A DNA stretch of 64,000 nucleotides, taken from contig SVAL01000007.1 of the NCBI GenBank assembly GCA_015059405.1, positions 1 through 64,000 of the forward strand, read 5' to 3'. This DNA comes from Bacillota bacterium (GTDB lineage: Bacteria; Bacillota_I; Bacilli_A; RF39; UBA660). The notes under the pieces were generated by a model, which was not told the DNA's origin, made no database searches, and worked only from the letters and a program-made list of their open reading frames with translations. The translations under genes and the position numbers were made by a program. Below, in pieces: positions 7,894 to 15,422 of the stretch; the first letter of the stretch is position 1, and each line of letters starts with the position of its first letter.

Positions 7894-8362
7894 TATCAAC
7901 TAACATTCTAGGATGATATCCTTGTTTATTATAGAAGTTAATTCCTATTTCGTTATAAGCAAAAACATCTACTAAAACATATTCGCAATTTTGGGATTTA
8001 AAATATTCTTCTAGTTTTCTTATTAATTCATTTCCAATACCTTTACTTCTTGTGTTTTTAGATACGATTAATTCTGTTATTTCTCCTCTTTTAGGACATT
8101 TATAATCTAAATAATCATATTCATCATATTCTGGTATTGTTCCCATTATTAATCCAATTGCTTTATCATTTTCTATAGCTAAATAACATTTACCATTATA
8201 TTCTTTTACTTCGTCTAAATCAAGAATAGCCATTTTATCTCTATATTCTGGATGTAGTTGGTCTAAATGATCTTTATCAATAGATAATATATATTCTTCT
8301 AATTCTACTAATAAATCTTTTACATCTTCTAAATATTTATCTTCATATTCTATTATTTTCAT
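7880..8362 (-). CDS. GNAT family N-acetyltransferase
   Basis: This 160-residue protein has the GNAT fold: an N-terminal YEDKYLEDVKDLL segment, the AIGLIMGTIPEY strand, and the acetyl-CoA loop in ELIVSKNTRSKGIGNELIRKLE, then ENEIGINFYNKQGY-type ending (AYNEIGINFYNKQGYHPR). It would transfer an acetyl group to an amine whose identity is not clear. The ATG overlaps the lepB stop by one base (TAATG), so it is translationally coupled to the signal peptidase. Confidence 0.9.
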   Translation of the reverse strand: MKIIEYEDKYLEDVKDLLVELEEYILSIDKDHLDQLHPEYRDKMAILDLDEVKEYNGKCYLAIENDKAIGLIMGTIPEYDEYDYLDYKCPKRGEITELIVSKNTRSKGIGNELIRKLEEYFKSQNCEYVLVDVFAYNEIGINFYNKQGYHPRMLVDIKKL

Positions 8363-8868
8363 TATTTTTTATTACCCCATCTATTAAAAGGAAATATAGT
8401 TAAGGTTGCTTTTCCTTCTATTTGACTTTCTTTAACTAGACCGATTGTTCTACTATCTAATGATACTTCTCTGTTATCACCTAATACATAATAATATCCT
8501 TCTGGAATCACTTCTGTTTCAAAGTCAGTAGTTTTAGTACCTTCTTCTAAATAGTTTTCTACATATACTTTATCATTTATATATAGGGTATTATCAATAC
8601 ATTTAACTTTATCACCTGGAAGACCTATTACTCTTTTAATTATTAAAGTATCGTGATGATCAACAACTACTATATCAAATCTTTCTATTTCGGATGTATA
8701 GTAACTTAATTTATTTAAAATCATCATATCACCATTTAAAAGAGTTGGATCCATTGAGTCACCACTTACTATTATGGGAGATGCGATAAATGTCTTAATT
8801 AAAAGTATTATTACAATAGCAATGACATATCCTATATACTCTTTTACTATTTTTTTAAACTTTTCCAT
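8362..8868 (-). CDS. lepB: Signal peptidase I
   Basis: This type I signal peptidase (168 aa) removes signal peptides from exported proteins at the membrane. It has one N-terminal membrane helix (about residues 10-30), the SGDSMDPTL box with the catalytic Ser, the IIKRVIGLPGD box with the catalytic Lys, and the GDNREVSLDSRTIG box. It lies downstream of rplS, separated by 29 bases, and overlaps the GNAT gene. The rplS-lepB order is common in Bacillota. Confidence 0.95.
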   Translation of the reverse strand: MEKFKKIVKEYIGYVIAIVIILLIKTFIASPIIVSGDSMDPTLLNGDMMILNKLSYYTSEIERFDIVVVDHHDTLIIKRVIGLPGDKVKCIDNTLYINDKVYVENYLEEGTKTTDFETEVIPEGYYYVLGDNREVSLDSRTIGLVKESQIEGKATLTIFPFNRWGNKK

Positions 8869-8897
8869 AATAAATCAAAAAAATAAGGCATGTTGCC

Positions 8898-9245
8898 TTA
8901 TTTTTGTCCTCTTTCTTTAATTCTGTATTGACCAACAACATTTCTTAAGAAATTTAATTTAGCTCTTCTTACTTTACCTTTCTTAACAACTTCAATGTTA
9001 GCAATTTTTGGTGAATGCATTGGGAATATTCTTTCTACTCCTACACCATATGATACTTTTCTAACTGTAAATGTTTCAGAAACTCCTCCACCTTTACGAG
9101 CTATAACTGTTCCTTCGAACGCTTGAATTCTTTCTCTTTTTCCTTCGATGATTTTAACATCTACTCTTACTGTGTCCCCAACTCTGAATTCTGGTAAATT
9201 TGGGTTCATTTGTTTTTCTGTAATTTTATCGATTACATTTGCCAT
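8898..9245 (-). CDS. rplS: Ribosomal protein L19
   Basis: This 115-residue protein is the 50S subunit protein L19, located near the intersubunit bridge. Family blocks [42 protein letters not shown] and [10 protein letters not shown] are all present. The start has a GGAGAGAG ribosome binding site. In most Bacillota rplS follows trmD directly; here a ten-gene array separates them and rplS has its own consensus promoter (9311-9339) and a hairpin leader. Confidence 0.97.
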   Translation of the reverse strand: MANVIDKITEKQMNPNLPEFRVGDTVRVDVKIIEGKRERIQAFEGTVIARKGGGVSETFTVRKVSYGVGVERIFPMHSPKIANIEVVKKGKVRRAKLNFLRNVVGQYRIKERGQK

Positions 9246-9282
9246 GATATCTCTCTCCTTTTCTATTTCAAATGATCATAAA

Positions 9283-9304
9283 CAATACATCCAGCGGATC
9301 ACTG
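9283..9304 (-). promoter_or_regulatory. Candidate L19 leader hairpin (autoregulatory element)
   Basis: At the very 5' end of the predicted rplS transcript, CAGTG-ATCC pairs with GGAT-G-TATTG around a GCT loop with one bulged G. Ribosomal protein leaders upstream of rplS are known in low-GC Gram-positives (the L19 leader family). I cannot align this to the family model here, so it is a candidate only. Confidence 0.45.
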
Positions 9305-9310
9305 CATTTA

Positions 9311-9339
9311 ATTATAGCATAATAGTTTTTCTAATGCAA
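9311..9339 (-). promoter_or_regulatory. Sigma-A promoter of rplS
   Basis: On the minus strand TTGCAT (9339-9334), a 17-base spacer ending in TGC, then perfect TATAAT (9316-9311). The -35 lies within an 8-bp inverted repeat (TAATAGTT / AACTATTA) just after the stop of the last array gene. It gives rplS expression independent of the array. Confidence 0.85.
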
Positions 9340-9342
9340 CTA

Positions 9343-9924
9343 TTATTTTCTCTTTACTTTTGCAGGTTCTTTTTTGCCTACAATACTTACGTTTTCAGAA
9401 GTTAAAATCTTTAAAGATACTGGTCCAATTGTTACTCTTCCTACATTTTTACCATTTTCGCTTGTTATTTCTAATGCTGGTTTATTATTAGTTTCTGGCA
9501 TTTCTACTTCAATTATTGCTTCTTTAGTATACTTATTAAAAAGATTTTGAATTTTTGACATACCTTGTGTTTTATTTCTTTGGTTTTCGCTTACTGTTTC
9601 AAAAACAGATTTTCTTACCTTTTCATAGATTCTTAAAAATTCAAATACTAGTGTATAATCTTTTATTGGACATATCTTTTGTTTTCCTCTAGAACTTATT
9701 TTATCTAAATTCATATACCAATCACTATAATGTAGTGATACATACATTTCTTTTTTATTTATTACTAATGAATATGTGTTTCTGTTTCCGTTTTCTGTTA
9801 CAGTAAATTCTGTACTGATTTTAGTTAAATCGGAAACATTATACAAACTTCTTAAGTCTTCTATTATAACTTTATATGTTTTATTTAATTGTTCTTTTTC
9901 TTCTTGTGAAAATATTATTCCCAT
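9343..9924 (-). CDS. Array paralog 10 (last gene), 193 aa, unknown function
   Basis: This gene ends the array. The N-terminal helix is FSQEEKEQLNKTYKVIIEDLRSLY; the middle helix carries YEKVRKSVFETV near residue 105; the C-terminal module begins at EAIIEVEMPETNNKP near residue 135 and continues ENGKNVGRVTIG and VSLKILTSENVSIV. It ends in a basic KVKRK tail. The module is the most divergent at its end, where the usual ITKG turn is LTSEN. It is separated by 2 bases from the previous gene and followed directly by the rplS promoter with no clear terminator. Confidence 0.8.
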   Translation of the reverse strand: MGIIFSQEEKEQLNKTYKVIIEDLRSLYNVSDLTKISTEFTVTENGNRNTYSLVINKKEMYVSLHYSDWYMNLDKISSRGKQKICPIKDYTLVFEFLRIYEKVRKSVFETVSENQRNKTQGMSKIQNLFNKYTKEAIIEVEMPETNNKPALEITSENGKNVGRVTIGPVSLKILTSENVSIVGKKEPAKVKRK

Positions 9925-9926
9925 AT

Positions 9927-10532
9927 TTATTTCCTCTTTATCTTTTCATTTTTATTTTTATTTTTAAATTCAATACTTGCATCAGTTATAATTCTTAATG
10001 ATATTCCACCAAAAGATAATGTACCTATTTTTTGACCATTTTCTTCTGTTACTTCAATAGTATGTTTATTTATAGTTTCAGGTAGTTCTATTTCTATAGT
10101 AGCTTCTTTTTTATATTTATTAATAAGTCTTTGAGCACTTTCTATATTACCAGCTCTATTTTCAATAGCGCTTTCTATCTTTTTTACAATATTTTCTCTT
10201 ATTTTCTCATAATTATTTAAAAAGATAATATCTTGTTCATTTATGGTTAAAAACTTTTTTAATTTTCCTATTGGTTTTCTTCGCGCAAAATGATATGTAC
10301 GATAATTCTCATCATCACCTTGTTTTAAATATATACCTGTTTTATCAATTATTAAATACCAACTATGTAAGGTATAGTTGTCTTCACATTTAGAAAAACC
10401 TGGTAAAGGTGCTTGGACATATATTTTTTCTAGTACCCCTATTTGATAGAAAGATTCTAAATCATCAATAACAGTACTTAAAGCTTCTTCTAGTACTTTA
10501 AGATTGTTACTTGTATATTTTACTTCGTCCAT
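9927..10532 (-). CDS. Array paralog 9, 201 aa, unknown function
   Basis: The layout matches the family: N-terminal helix ending STVIDDLESFY, a predicted beta segment HSWYLIIDKTGIYLK near residue 60, the YEKIRENIVKKI helix near residue 107, and the C-terminal module EATIEIELPETINKHTIEV, EENGQKIGTLSFG, LRIITDASIEF. The tail is Lys-rich and ends KIKRK, like the last array gene. The two are the most similar in their tails, which suggests a recent duplication or a shared constraint. No signal peptide or membrane segment is seen. Confidence 0.8.
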   Translation of the reverse strand: MDEVKYTSNNLKVLEEALSTVIDDLESFYQIGVLEKIYVQAPLPGFSKCEDNYTLHSWYLIIDKTGIYLKQGDDENYRTYHFARRKPIGKLKKFLTINEQDIIFLNNYEKIRENIVKKIESAIENRAGNIESAQRLINKYKKEATIEIELPETINKHTIEVTEENGQKIGTLSFGGISLRIITDASIEFKNKNKNEKIKRK

Positions 10533-10541
10533 ATTATCACC

Positions 10542-11141
10542 TTATTTCTTTTTAGTTTTTGCTTTTTCTTCTTTATTAACTAGAGTTATTTCTCCTTTTG
10601 TTATTATTTTTATTGTTTGAAGTCCAAAATTAATAGTTCCTATCTTTTTTCCATCTTCTTCAGTTATTTCAATTGTTTGACGATTAGTTGTATCTCCTAA
10701 ATCTATTTCTATAGTTGATGTTTTATTAAATTGTTCTTTTAATCTAGCAAATAACAGATCAGTATCTTTTTTTATTGCATCACTGCTAGAAAGTCTTTTA
10801 ATTAATTTATTTCTTATATCTTCATAGTTTTTTATGAAATTAAACATTATATCTTGGTTTATTTCTTCATCTTTTATTAAAACTGTCTTTTTAAAACGAG
10901 TTTTTGCGCGAGCTAATGTGCAAGAAGTTGAATGAGAATATCCTATGTTACAAATTAATCTTATATCTTGATCATCTATTCTAAATGACCATTTTTTAGT
11001 TTTATCATCTTCAAAATATATTGGAATATATACGCTTTTTAAAGCTGATGTTTGCCATATTTCCCATAAGTCATCTAGGGCTTTATTATATAATTCTAGT
11101 AAATCTTTTTGTTGTTTGTTAGTTAATTTGATGTTTGACAT
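10542..11141 (-). CDS. Array paralog 8, 199 aa, unknown function
   Basis: The start is placed at the ATG 11141 (MSNIKLTNKQ) because AAAAAGGAAAAAG lies just upstream; the longest frame would start at 11171 inside the previous gene. It overlaps the end of the previous gene by 23 bases. Family features are the LDDLWEIW helix, WSFRIDDQDIRL strand pair, YEDIRNKLIKRL helix, and the C-terminal module STIEIDLGDTTNRQTIEI, EEDGKKIGTINFG, TIKIITKGEITLV. The tail is KAKTKKK. Confidence 0.8.
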   Translation of the reverse strand: MSNIKLTNKQQKDLLELYNKALDDLWEIWQTSALKSVYIPIYFEDDKTKKWSFRIDDQDIRLICNIGYSHSTSCTLARAKTRFKKTVLIKDEEINQDIMFNFIKNYEDIRNKLIKRLSSSDAIKKDTDLLFARLKEQFNKTSTIEIDLGDTTNRQTIEITEEDGKKIGTINFGLQTIKIITKGEITLVNKEEKAKTKKK

Positions 11142-11490
11142 AACTTTTTCCTTTTTCTTTAGTAGTTTCACTTATTAAAGTTTCTTTTATATTTGGATAT
11201 TCTTTTAGTAGTTCTTTACATAGATTTATATCTTCTATTACTGCTCTTGGTTCTTTTTTTATATTACTTATTTCTAATATAACTAATTTAGCGCACTTTT
11301 TAGTTAAACTCTTCAAATATATTCCTTGTCTTGTAATACTTAATGTCCATCCATTTTCACAATGATAATCATTAGTTCCATATACTTGTGTAGGTATTTC
11401 TATTCTTGATTTTTTTGATTCTTGCAAATGCGTTCTTAAATCATTTAACATATTTGCATAATCAAATTCAAAGTTTTTATCTTGTTGCAT
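11119..11490 (-). CDS. Array paralog 7, truncated (123 aa, no C-terminal module)
   Basis: This copy keeps the N-terminal part (YANMLNDLRTHLQ helix, WTLSITRQGIYLK strand pair near residue 49) and a helix resembling the YE.IR region (YPNIKETLI), but stops there. The conserved C-terminal beta module and basic tail are missing. It overlaps the previous gene by 14 bases and the next by 23 bases, so the region has been compacted, perhaps by a deletion. It may be a single-domain variant or a decaying copy. Confidence 0.65.
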   Translation of the reverse strand: MQQDKNFEFDYANMLNDLRTHLQESKKSRIEIPTQVYGTNDYHCENGWTLSITRQGIYLKSLTKKCAKLVILEISNIKKEPRAVIEDINLCKELLKEYPNIKETLISETTKEKGKSYVKHQIN

Positions 11491-12109
11491 GTTTTCTCTT
11501 TCTTATAGTTCTTTTTACTTTAGAAATTTGTTTTGGTGCTTCTTCTATAGTTTTTGTTTTTTCTACTAAAACTATATCTCCTGTTGTTACAATTTTAATT
11601 GTTCTGCTACCAAAATTAATTATACCTACTTTTTTACCATTTTCTTCTTGTACTTCAATCGTATGTTTATTATTAGTTTCTGGGAAATCTATTTCTATTT
11701 CTGCATCTTTGTTATACTTTTGATTTATTTCTTCTATAGCAGAAAAACCAAGTCCTTTTTTTCTTAATCCTTTTTTTATTTCTTTTACTATTATTCCTCT
11801 TATATCTTCATAATGCTCAATAAAAGTCAATGTAAGTTCATAGTCGGATGGAATTCGATTTATTATTTTTCCTGCTTTAGTTTCTAAGTTATATTTAGTT
11901 GTTGTATCCCAATTTGGACGATGTATGGAAATTTTATTATTTGTAATATATAAATAGTATTGTACATTAGCATCAATATATTTTCCTATTTCTAAATATA
12001 TTTTATCAGTTTCTGCTGTTTTCCATAATTCTCTTATATCATCTAATACATAACCTAAAGACTCTCTTATTTTATCTTTTTCTTCTCTACTAAAAATAAT
12101 ATTTCCCAT
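11477..12109 (-). CDS. Array paralog 6, 210 aa, unknown function
   Basis: This is one of the most typical copies. The N-terminal helix is FSREEKDKIRESLGYVLDDIRELW, then QYYLYITNNKISIHRPNW, the YEDIRGIIVKEI helix near residue 107, and the C-terminal module DAEIEIDFPETNNKHTIEV, EENGKKVGIINFG, TIKIVTTGDIVLV. It has a longer basic tail of about 30 residues ending KVKRTIRKRKHATR. Its last codons overlap the start of the truncated copy. Confidence 0.8.
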   Translation of the reverse strand: MGNIIFSREEKDKIRESLGYVLDDIRELWKTAETDKIYLEIGKYIDANVQYYLYITNNKISIHRPNWDTTTKYNLETKAGKIINRIPSDYELTLTFIEHYEDIRGIIVKEIKKGLRKKGLGFSAIEEINQKYNKDAEIEIDFPETNNKHTIEVQEENGKKVGIINFGSRTIKIVTTGDIVLVEKTKTIEEAPKQISKVKRTIRKRKHATR

Positions 12110-12122
12110 ACTCTCACCTTCT

Positions 12123-12731
12123 TTATACTAACTTCTTTTCTTTTACGGGTTGTTTTGTTTCCTTTTCTAATAAAATAGTTCCTCTTGTAATAATTCTTAA
12201 TGTCCCGTTACCTAATTTTATTTCGCCTATTGCTTTACCATTTTCTTCTAAAACCTCTATACCATGTTTATTCATAGTTGCAGGAATATCTATTTCTACA
12301 GTTGCTTCTTTTGCGTATTTTTGTTCTAGTTCTTCAAATAGATTCAATTCTGTTTCTTTTCTTGATCTACTTTCTTCTATTTCAGTTTTAATTTTAGGTC
12401 TTATGCTTTCATATTCTTTTAAAAGCATCACCATTAATAAATAATTATTAGTTCTTCTTTTCATACCAAATGGTTGTCTTTCTTCTAGTGTTACTTTTAT
12501 TAGATTACTTCTTCTAAAAGTATTTAAAAAATAAATTCCATTATCATTTAATAAAAGATACCAATCCCAATTTGGGTAATTACTATTTATCTTGCTTGCA
12601 TTATCTAGATGGATGTGTATGTTTATTTCTTTTGATTCACATAATTTCCATAATTCATCCAAATCATCTAAGACATTATGAAAAGCACGTTTTATTTGTT
12701 TTTTTTCTTTATTAGTGTATTTTATTTCCAT
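12123..12731 (-). CDS. Array paralog 5, 202 aa, unknown function
   Basis: Family features: N-terminal helix EKKQIKRAFHNVLDDLDELW, WDWYLLLNDNGIYFL near residue 56, YESIRPKIKTEI near residue 103, and the C-terminal module EATVEIDIPATMNKHGIEV, EENGKAIGEIKLG, LRIITRGTILLEK. The tail is short and basic (VKEKKLV). It is separated from its upstream neighbour by 4 bases, within normal operon spacing. Confidence 0.8.
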   Translation of the reverse strand: MEIKYTNKEKKQIKRAFHNVLDDLDELWKLCESKEINIHIHLDNASKINSNYPNWDWYLLLNDNGIYFLNTFRRSNLIKVTLEERQPFGMKRRTNNYLLMVMLLKEYESIRPKIKTEIEESRSRKETELNLFEELEQKYAKEATVEIDIPATMNKHGIEVLEENGKAIGEIKLGNGTLRIITRGTILLEKETKQPVKEKKLV

Positions 12732-12735
12732 ACTA

Positions 12736-13413
12736 TCACCCTTTTTTACTTATTCCTTTTTTTAATACTTTTACTAATTTCTTTTTTGGTTGTTTATGTG
12801 CTTGTTTCAATGTTGATACAAATCTTTGTATTTGTGATTTTCGTCCTTCTTCTAATATTGTTACTGCTTGCTTTATTTGTTTTTGTTTTTCTAATTCTAA
12901 AGTTTTGTCAATTAAAATAATACTACCATTTGAAATAATTTCAATTGTGCGATAACCAAAATCTATTACATTTACTTCTTCTTGTTCTTCTTTTTTTTCT
13001 TCTTTAGGAAGAAATGATATTACTTCATTTATTTCTTGTAAACCTACTTCTTTTTCTTTGGCAGCTTGTTTTAAAATATTATCAAATTCTTTTTTAATTT
13101 CAGCTAAATTTTCTAAGAAATATAATTTAAAAGTTGAAGATGGTGAAATCAAATCATAATACCAATCTTTCATCTTTTTAGCTTTATGTAGAGGTATTTC
13201 TTCATCCATCCAAACGTTTTTATTATTAAAGCGATCTAAACACCAAATAGCATCATCTGTAATAAATAAATTAAAACTTCCAAAATCTAATAATGTATCA
13301 CATCCAAAACAATGTATTGCAATTTCTTTGCGATGACTTGTTTTTAATTTTTCTTTTAACTCTTTAACTGCATTTATAAATTCTACATCTCTAATACTTA
13401 ATAAATCACTCAT
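12736..13413 (-). CDS. Array paralog 4, divergent (225 aa) with long basic tail
   Basis: This is the most divergent member. The N-terminus lacks the usual VLDDI..LW form (instead FINAVKELKEKLK). The SFNLFITDDAIWCL strand pair is recognisable. In the C-terminal part the TIEV..E.NGKKIG half is replaced by a Glu/Lys-rich linker, but EVNVIDFGYRTIEIISNGSIILIDK is kept. It ends with a tail of about 45 residues rich in Lys and Gln. It may have a changed role or binding partner. Confidence 0.75.
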   Translation of the reverse strand: MSDLLSIRDVEFINAVKELKEKLKTSHRKEIAIHCFGCDTLLDFGSFNLFITDDAIWCLDRFNNKNVWMDEEIPLHKAKKMKDWYYDLISPSSTFKLYFLENLAEIKKEFDNILKQAAKEKEVGLQEINEVISFLPKEEKKEEQEEVNVIDFGYRTIEIISNGSIILIDKTLELEKQKQIKQAVTILEEGRKSQIQRFVSTLKQAHKQPKKKLVKVLKKGISKKG

Positions 13414-13415
13414 AT

Positions 13416-14045
13416 TTATATCTTCTTTTGTGGTGCTTTGTTGTTATCTTTTAATATAATTTCACCATTAGTAACTAATTTAATTGTGTTGTTCCCAAAA
13501 CGCAATATACCAATAGTTTGACCTTCTTCTCTTGTTACTTCGATTGGTATTTGATTTTGTGTTTGAAACATTAACTCTATACTTGCAGTTTTTGAATATT
13601 CTTTTGATACATCATCTATATTTATTAATCCTTCGTTTTTGGATTCTATTTTTTTATTAATTGTTTCTATTAGTTTTTTTCTTGTGTAACTTTTATAATT
13701 TCTTACGAAGTCATAATATAAGTTTAAATCAATTTCTGGTTCTTTTTCTTTTTTTTGAAATAATTTTCTTTTCTTGGGTAAATCTTCTTTTTTTCTTAAC
13801 CAAGTTTCTTTTGGCGGTTGACCAATAACTCTATCATCTACTAATTTAATTCCTTGATCATTGACGATTAACTTTTTATCGTCTAAACCTAGACCGTATG
13901 TTATTTCGTAACCAAATATGTATACGCTTATTTCAGGTGTAGTACTTTTTACTTTTTCCCACAATTTTTCTATATCTTGTAAGACTAGTTCAAGTGCTTC
14001 TAAAACATTTTCTTTTTCTTCTTGGGTAAATCTTAAGTTACTCAT
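13416..14045 (-). CDS. Array paralog 3, 209 aa, unknown function
   Basis: Family features: N-terminal helix FTQEEKENVLEALELVLQDIEKLW, KLIVNDQGIKLV near residue 60, a very Lys-rich insert (KKEDLPKKRKLFQKKEKEP) near residues 85-105, the helix YKSYTRKKLIETI, and the C-terminal module ASIELMFQTQNQIPIEV, EEGQTIGILRFG, TIKLVTNGEIILK. It is 2 bases from its downstream neighbour and 15 bases from its upstream one. Confidence 0.8.
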   Translation of the reverse strand: MSNLRFTQEEKENVLEALELVLQDIEKLWEKVKSTTPEISVYIFGYEITYGLGLDDKKLIVNDQGIKLVDDRVIGQPPKETWLRKKEDLPKKRKLFQKKEKEPEIDLNLYYDFVRNYKSYTRKKLIETINKKIESKNEGLINIDDVSKEYSKTASIELMFQTQNQIPIEVTREEGQTIGILRFGNNTIKLVTNGEIILKDNNKAPQKKI

Positions 14046-14060
14046 ACTACTACCTCCTTT

Positions 14061-14732
14061 TTATTGTTTTATTTTTTGTTTAACTGGTTCTATTTGTGTT
14101 AAAACTATATCTCCTTCAGTAATTATTTTTACTAATCTATTACCAAAATCTATTGTTCCAATTTTTTTACCATCTTTTTCTTCTAATTCTATTTTTTGCA
14201 TATTTAGTGTTGTTGCTTGACCTAAATCTACATATACATCACTACCATATATAGTTCTAATTCGTTGTAATTTGGACATAATCTCATTTTTTTGGCTATG
14301 ACAAGTTTCAATATGAGAGATTATTCTATTTCTTATATTTTCATAATCAGCTAATAATCTTGCAATTATTTCTAAATCAAAATTATCTTCTAAATCGTTT
14401 CTTCTTTTGTATCGTTCTTCTTTTTTATTTTTACGACTACCACTTTCTACTGTTATTTCTCTTTCTAACAAAACATTCGTTTTATAAGAAAAGTTTGCAT
14501 CTCCATTAATAAATAGTTTTTTCCATTCTTCTTTATCTGTTTCTAAAGTTAAAAGTGCAATAGCTTTTGGACCAATACATAATAAATATTTATATTCATT
14601 ATCAATTTCTACTTCTATAAAAATATTTTCTTGTGGCGTTATTTCATATATCTTGTGTATATCATCTAAAACGACATTCAAAGTTTCTTTGATATATTTT
14701 TTTTCTTCTTCAGTAAATTTTAATTCTCTCAT
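14061..14732 (-). CDS. Array paralog 2, 223 aa, unknown function
   Basis: Family features: N-terminal helix FTEEEKKYIKETLNVVLDDIHKIY, YKYLLCIGPKAIALL, a charged insert of about 25 residues with many Lys/Arg/Glu near residues 95-120, YENIRNRIISHI near residue 135, and the C-terminal module DVYVDLGQATTLNMQKIEL, EKDGKKIGTIDFG, VKIITEGDIVLTQ. Size differences from other copies lie mostly in the middle insert, while both ends are conserved. Confidence 0.8.
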   Translation of the reverse strand: MRELKFTEEEKKYIKETLNVVLDDIHKIYEITPQENIFIEVEIDNEYKYLLCIGPKAIALLTLETDKEEWKKLFINGDANFSYKTNVLLEREITVESGSRKNKKEERYKRRNDLEDNFDLEIIARLLADYENIRNRIISHIETCHSQKNEIMSKLQRIRTIYGSDVYVDLGQATTLNMQKIELEEKDGKKIGTIDFGNRLVKIITEGDIVLTQIEPVKQKIKQ

Positions 14733-14744
14733 ATGATACCTCTT

Positions 14745-15338
14745 TTACTTTATCTTTTGTTTGTTTTTCGGTTTATTTACAATTCTTACGCCATCTGATG
14801 CTAGTAATGTTAGTGTTAATCCATTAAAGTTTAGTTTACCTATAGTTTTTCCGTTTTCTTCACTTACTTCTAATTCGTACTGATTATTTGAAGGTGGTAA
14901 ATCTATTTCTATTGTTGCTTTTTTAGTTTTCTTTTCTTTCATTTTCTTTTTATATTTATTTCTTGTACTATTCATTAAATCTACATTTTCTTGAATTTGT
15001 CTTAATTTTTTATTTACTATTTCTTCTATATTTTTTCTTATTAAATCATAGTTTTTTATAAAGTGATATTGGGCAAGATAATCATCGTTATCAATAATAA
15101 TATTTCTTCTTTGTCCTTTTGAAATTAGTGAATTACTTTCTTTATATTTTTCTCTTAAAATTATTTCTTTAGCTGTTATTTCTAAATACCAATTACTTCC
15201 ATAATTTCCTATTTCTTCTTGAAAAGCAAAGACTGTTATTTTTGATTCTGGATAATCTTTTACTAATTTTCTAATATCTTTTATTAATAATCTGATTGTA
15301 CTTCTAATTAGTCTCTTTTCCTTTGTTGTAAGAACCAT
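14745..15338 (-). CDS. Array paralog 1 (first gene), 197 aa, unknown function
   Basis: The first gene of the operon, 28 bases downstream of the -10 box with an AGAGGGTGAT ribosome binding site. Family features: helix TTKEKRLIRSTIRLLIKDIRKLV, NWYLEITAKEIILR near residue 48, YDLIRKNIEEIV near residue 97, and the C-terminal module KKATIEIDLPPSNNQYELEV, EENGKTIGKLNFNG, LTLLASDGVRIVNK. The tail is KNKQKIK. Like the last gene, it lacks the ITKG turn of the central copies. Confidence 0.8.
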   Translation of the reverse strand: MVLTTKEKRLIRSTIRLLIKDIRKLVKDYPESKITVFAFQEEIGNYGSNWYLEITAKEIILREKYKESNSLISKGQRRNIIIDNDDYLAQYHFIKNYDLIRKNIEEIVNKKLRQIQENVDLMNSTRNKYKKKMKEKKTKKATIEIDLPPSNNQYELEVSEENGKTIGKLNFNGLTLTLLASDGVRIVNKPKNKQKIK

Positions 15339-15365
15339 AAAATCACCCTCTAAAAAGTGCTTTTT

Positions 15366-15394
15366 ATTATATATGATTTTCCTTATTTTTACAA
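15366..15394 (-). promoter_or_regulatory. Sigma-A promoter of the ten-gene array
   Basis: On the minus strand TTGTAA (15394-15389), 17-base spacer, perfect TATAAT (15371-15366). It lies between the terminator of the trmD-side operon (15400-15422) and the first array gene, so the array is an independent transcription unit. Confidence 0.8.
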
Positions 15395-15399
15395 TAAAA

Positions 15400-15422
15400 A
15401 AGAGTAGATTTTATCTACTCTT
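15400..15422 (-). terminator. Rho-independent terminator of the trmD-side operon
   Basis: A perfect 10-bp stem AAGAGTAGAT / ATCTACTCTT (3-base loop) followed by TTTTTTATTG on the minus strand. The stop of the 15411 gene lies inside it. It separates trmD expression from the array. Confidence 0.85.

Larger units (their letters stand above)
9343..15338 (-). repeat. Tandem array of ten paralogous genes between trmD and rplS
   Basis: Ten consecutive minus-strand genes (starting at 15338, 14732, 14045, 13413, 12731, 12109, 11490, 11141, 10532, 9924) encode related proteins of about 120-225 residues. Most share an N-terminal helix ending in VLDDI..LW, a YE.IR helix in the middle, a C-terminal beta module of about 50 residues (E.NGKKIGTINFG..TIKIIT.G.I.LV) and a Lys-rich tail. 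They are spaced by 2-15 bases or overlap, and have one promoter at 15366-15394. I do not recognise the family. Confidence 0.9.

Noticed and set aside
12678-12920. Leu/Phe-rich plus-strand frame of 80 residues resembling a membrane protein
   Set aside because: It is antisense to the Lys/Glu-rich array gene, which produces an artificial hydrophobic pattern.
9343-15338. CRISPR array, transposon or prophage as the source of the repeats
   Set aside because: The repeats are whole genes with diverged sequences, not short identical units. No integrase, transposase, terminal repeats or attachment sites are seen at the borders.
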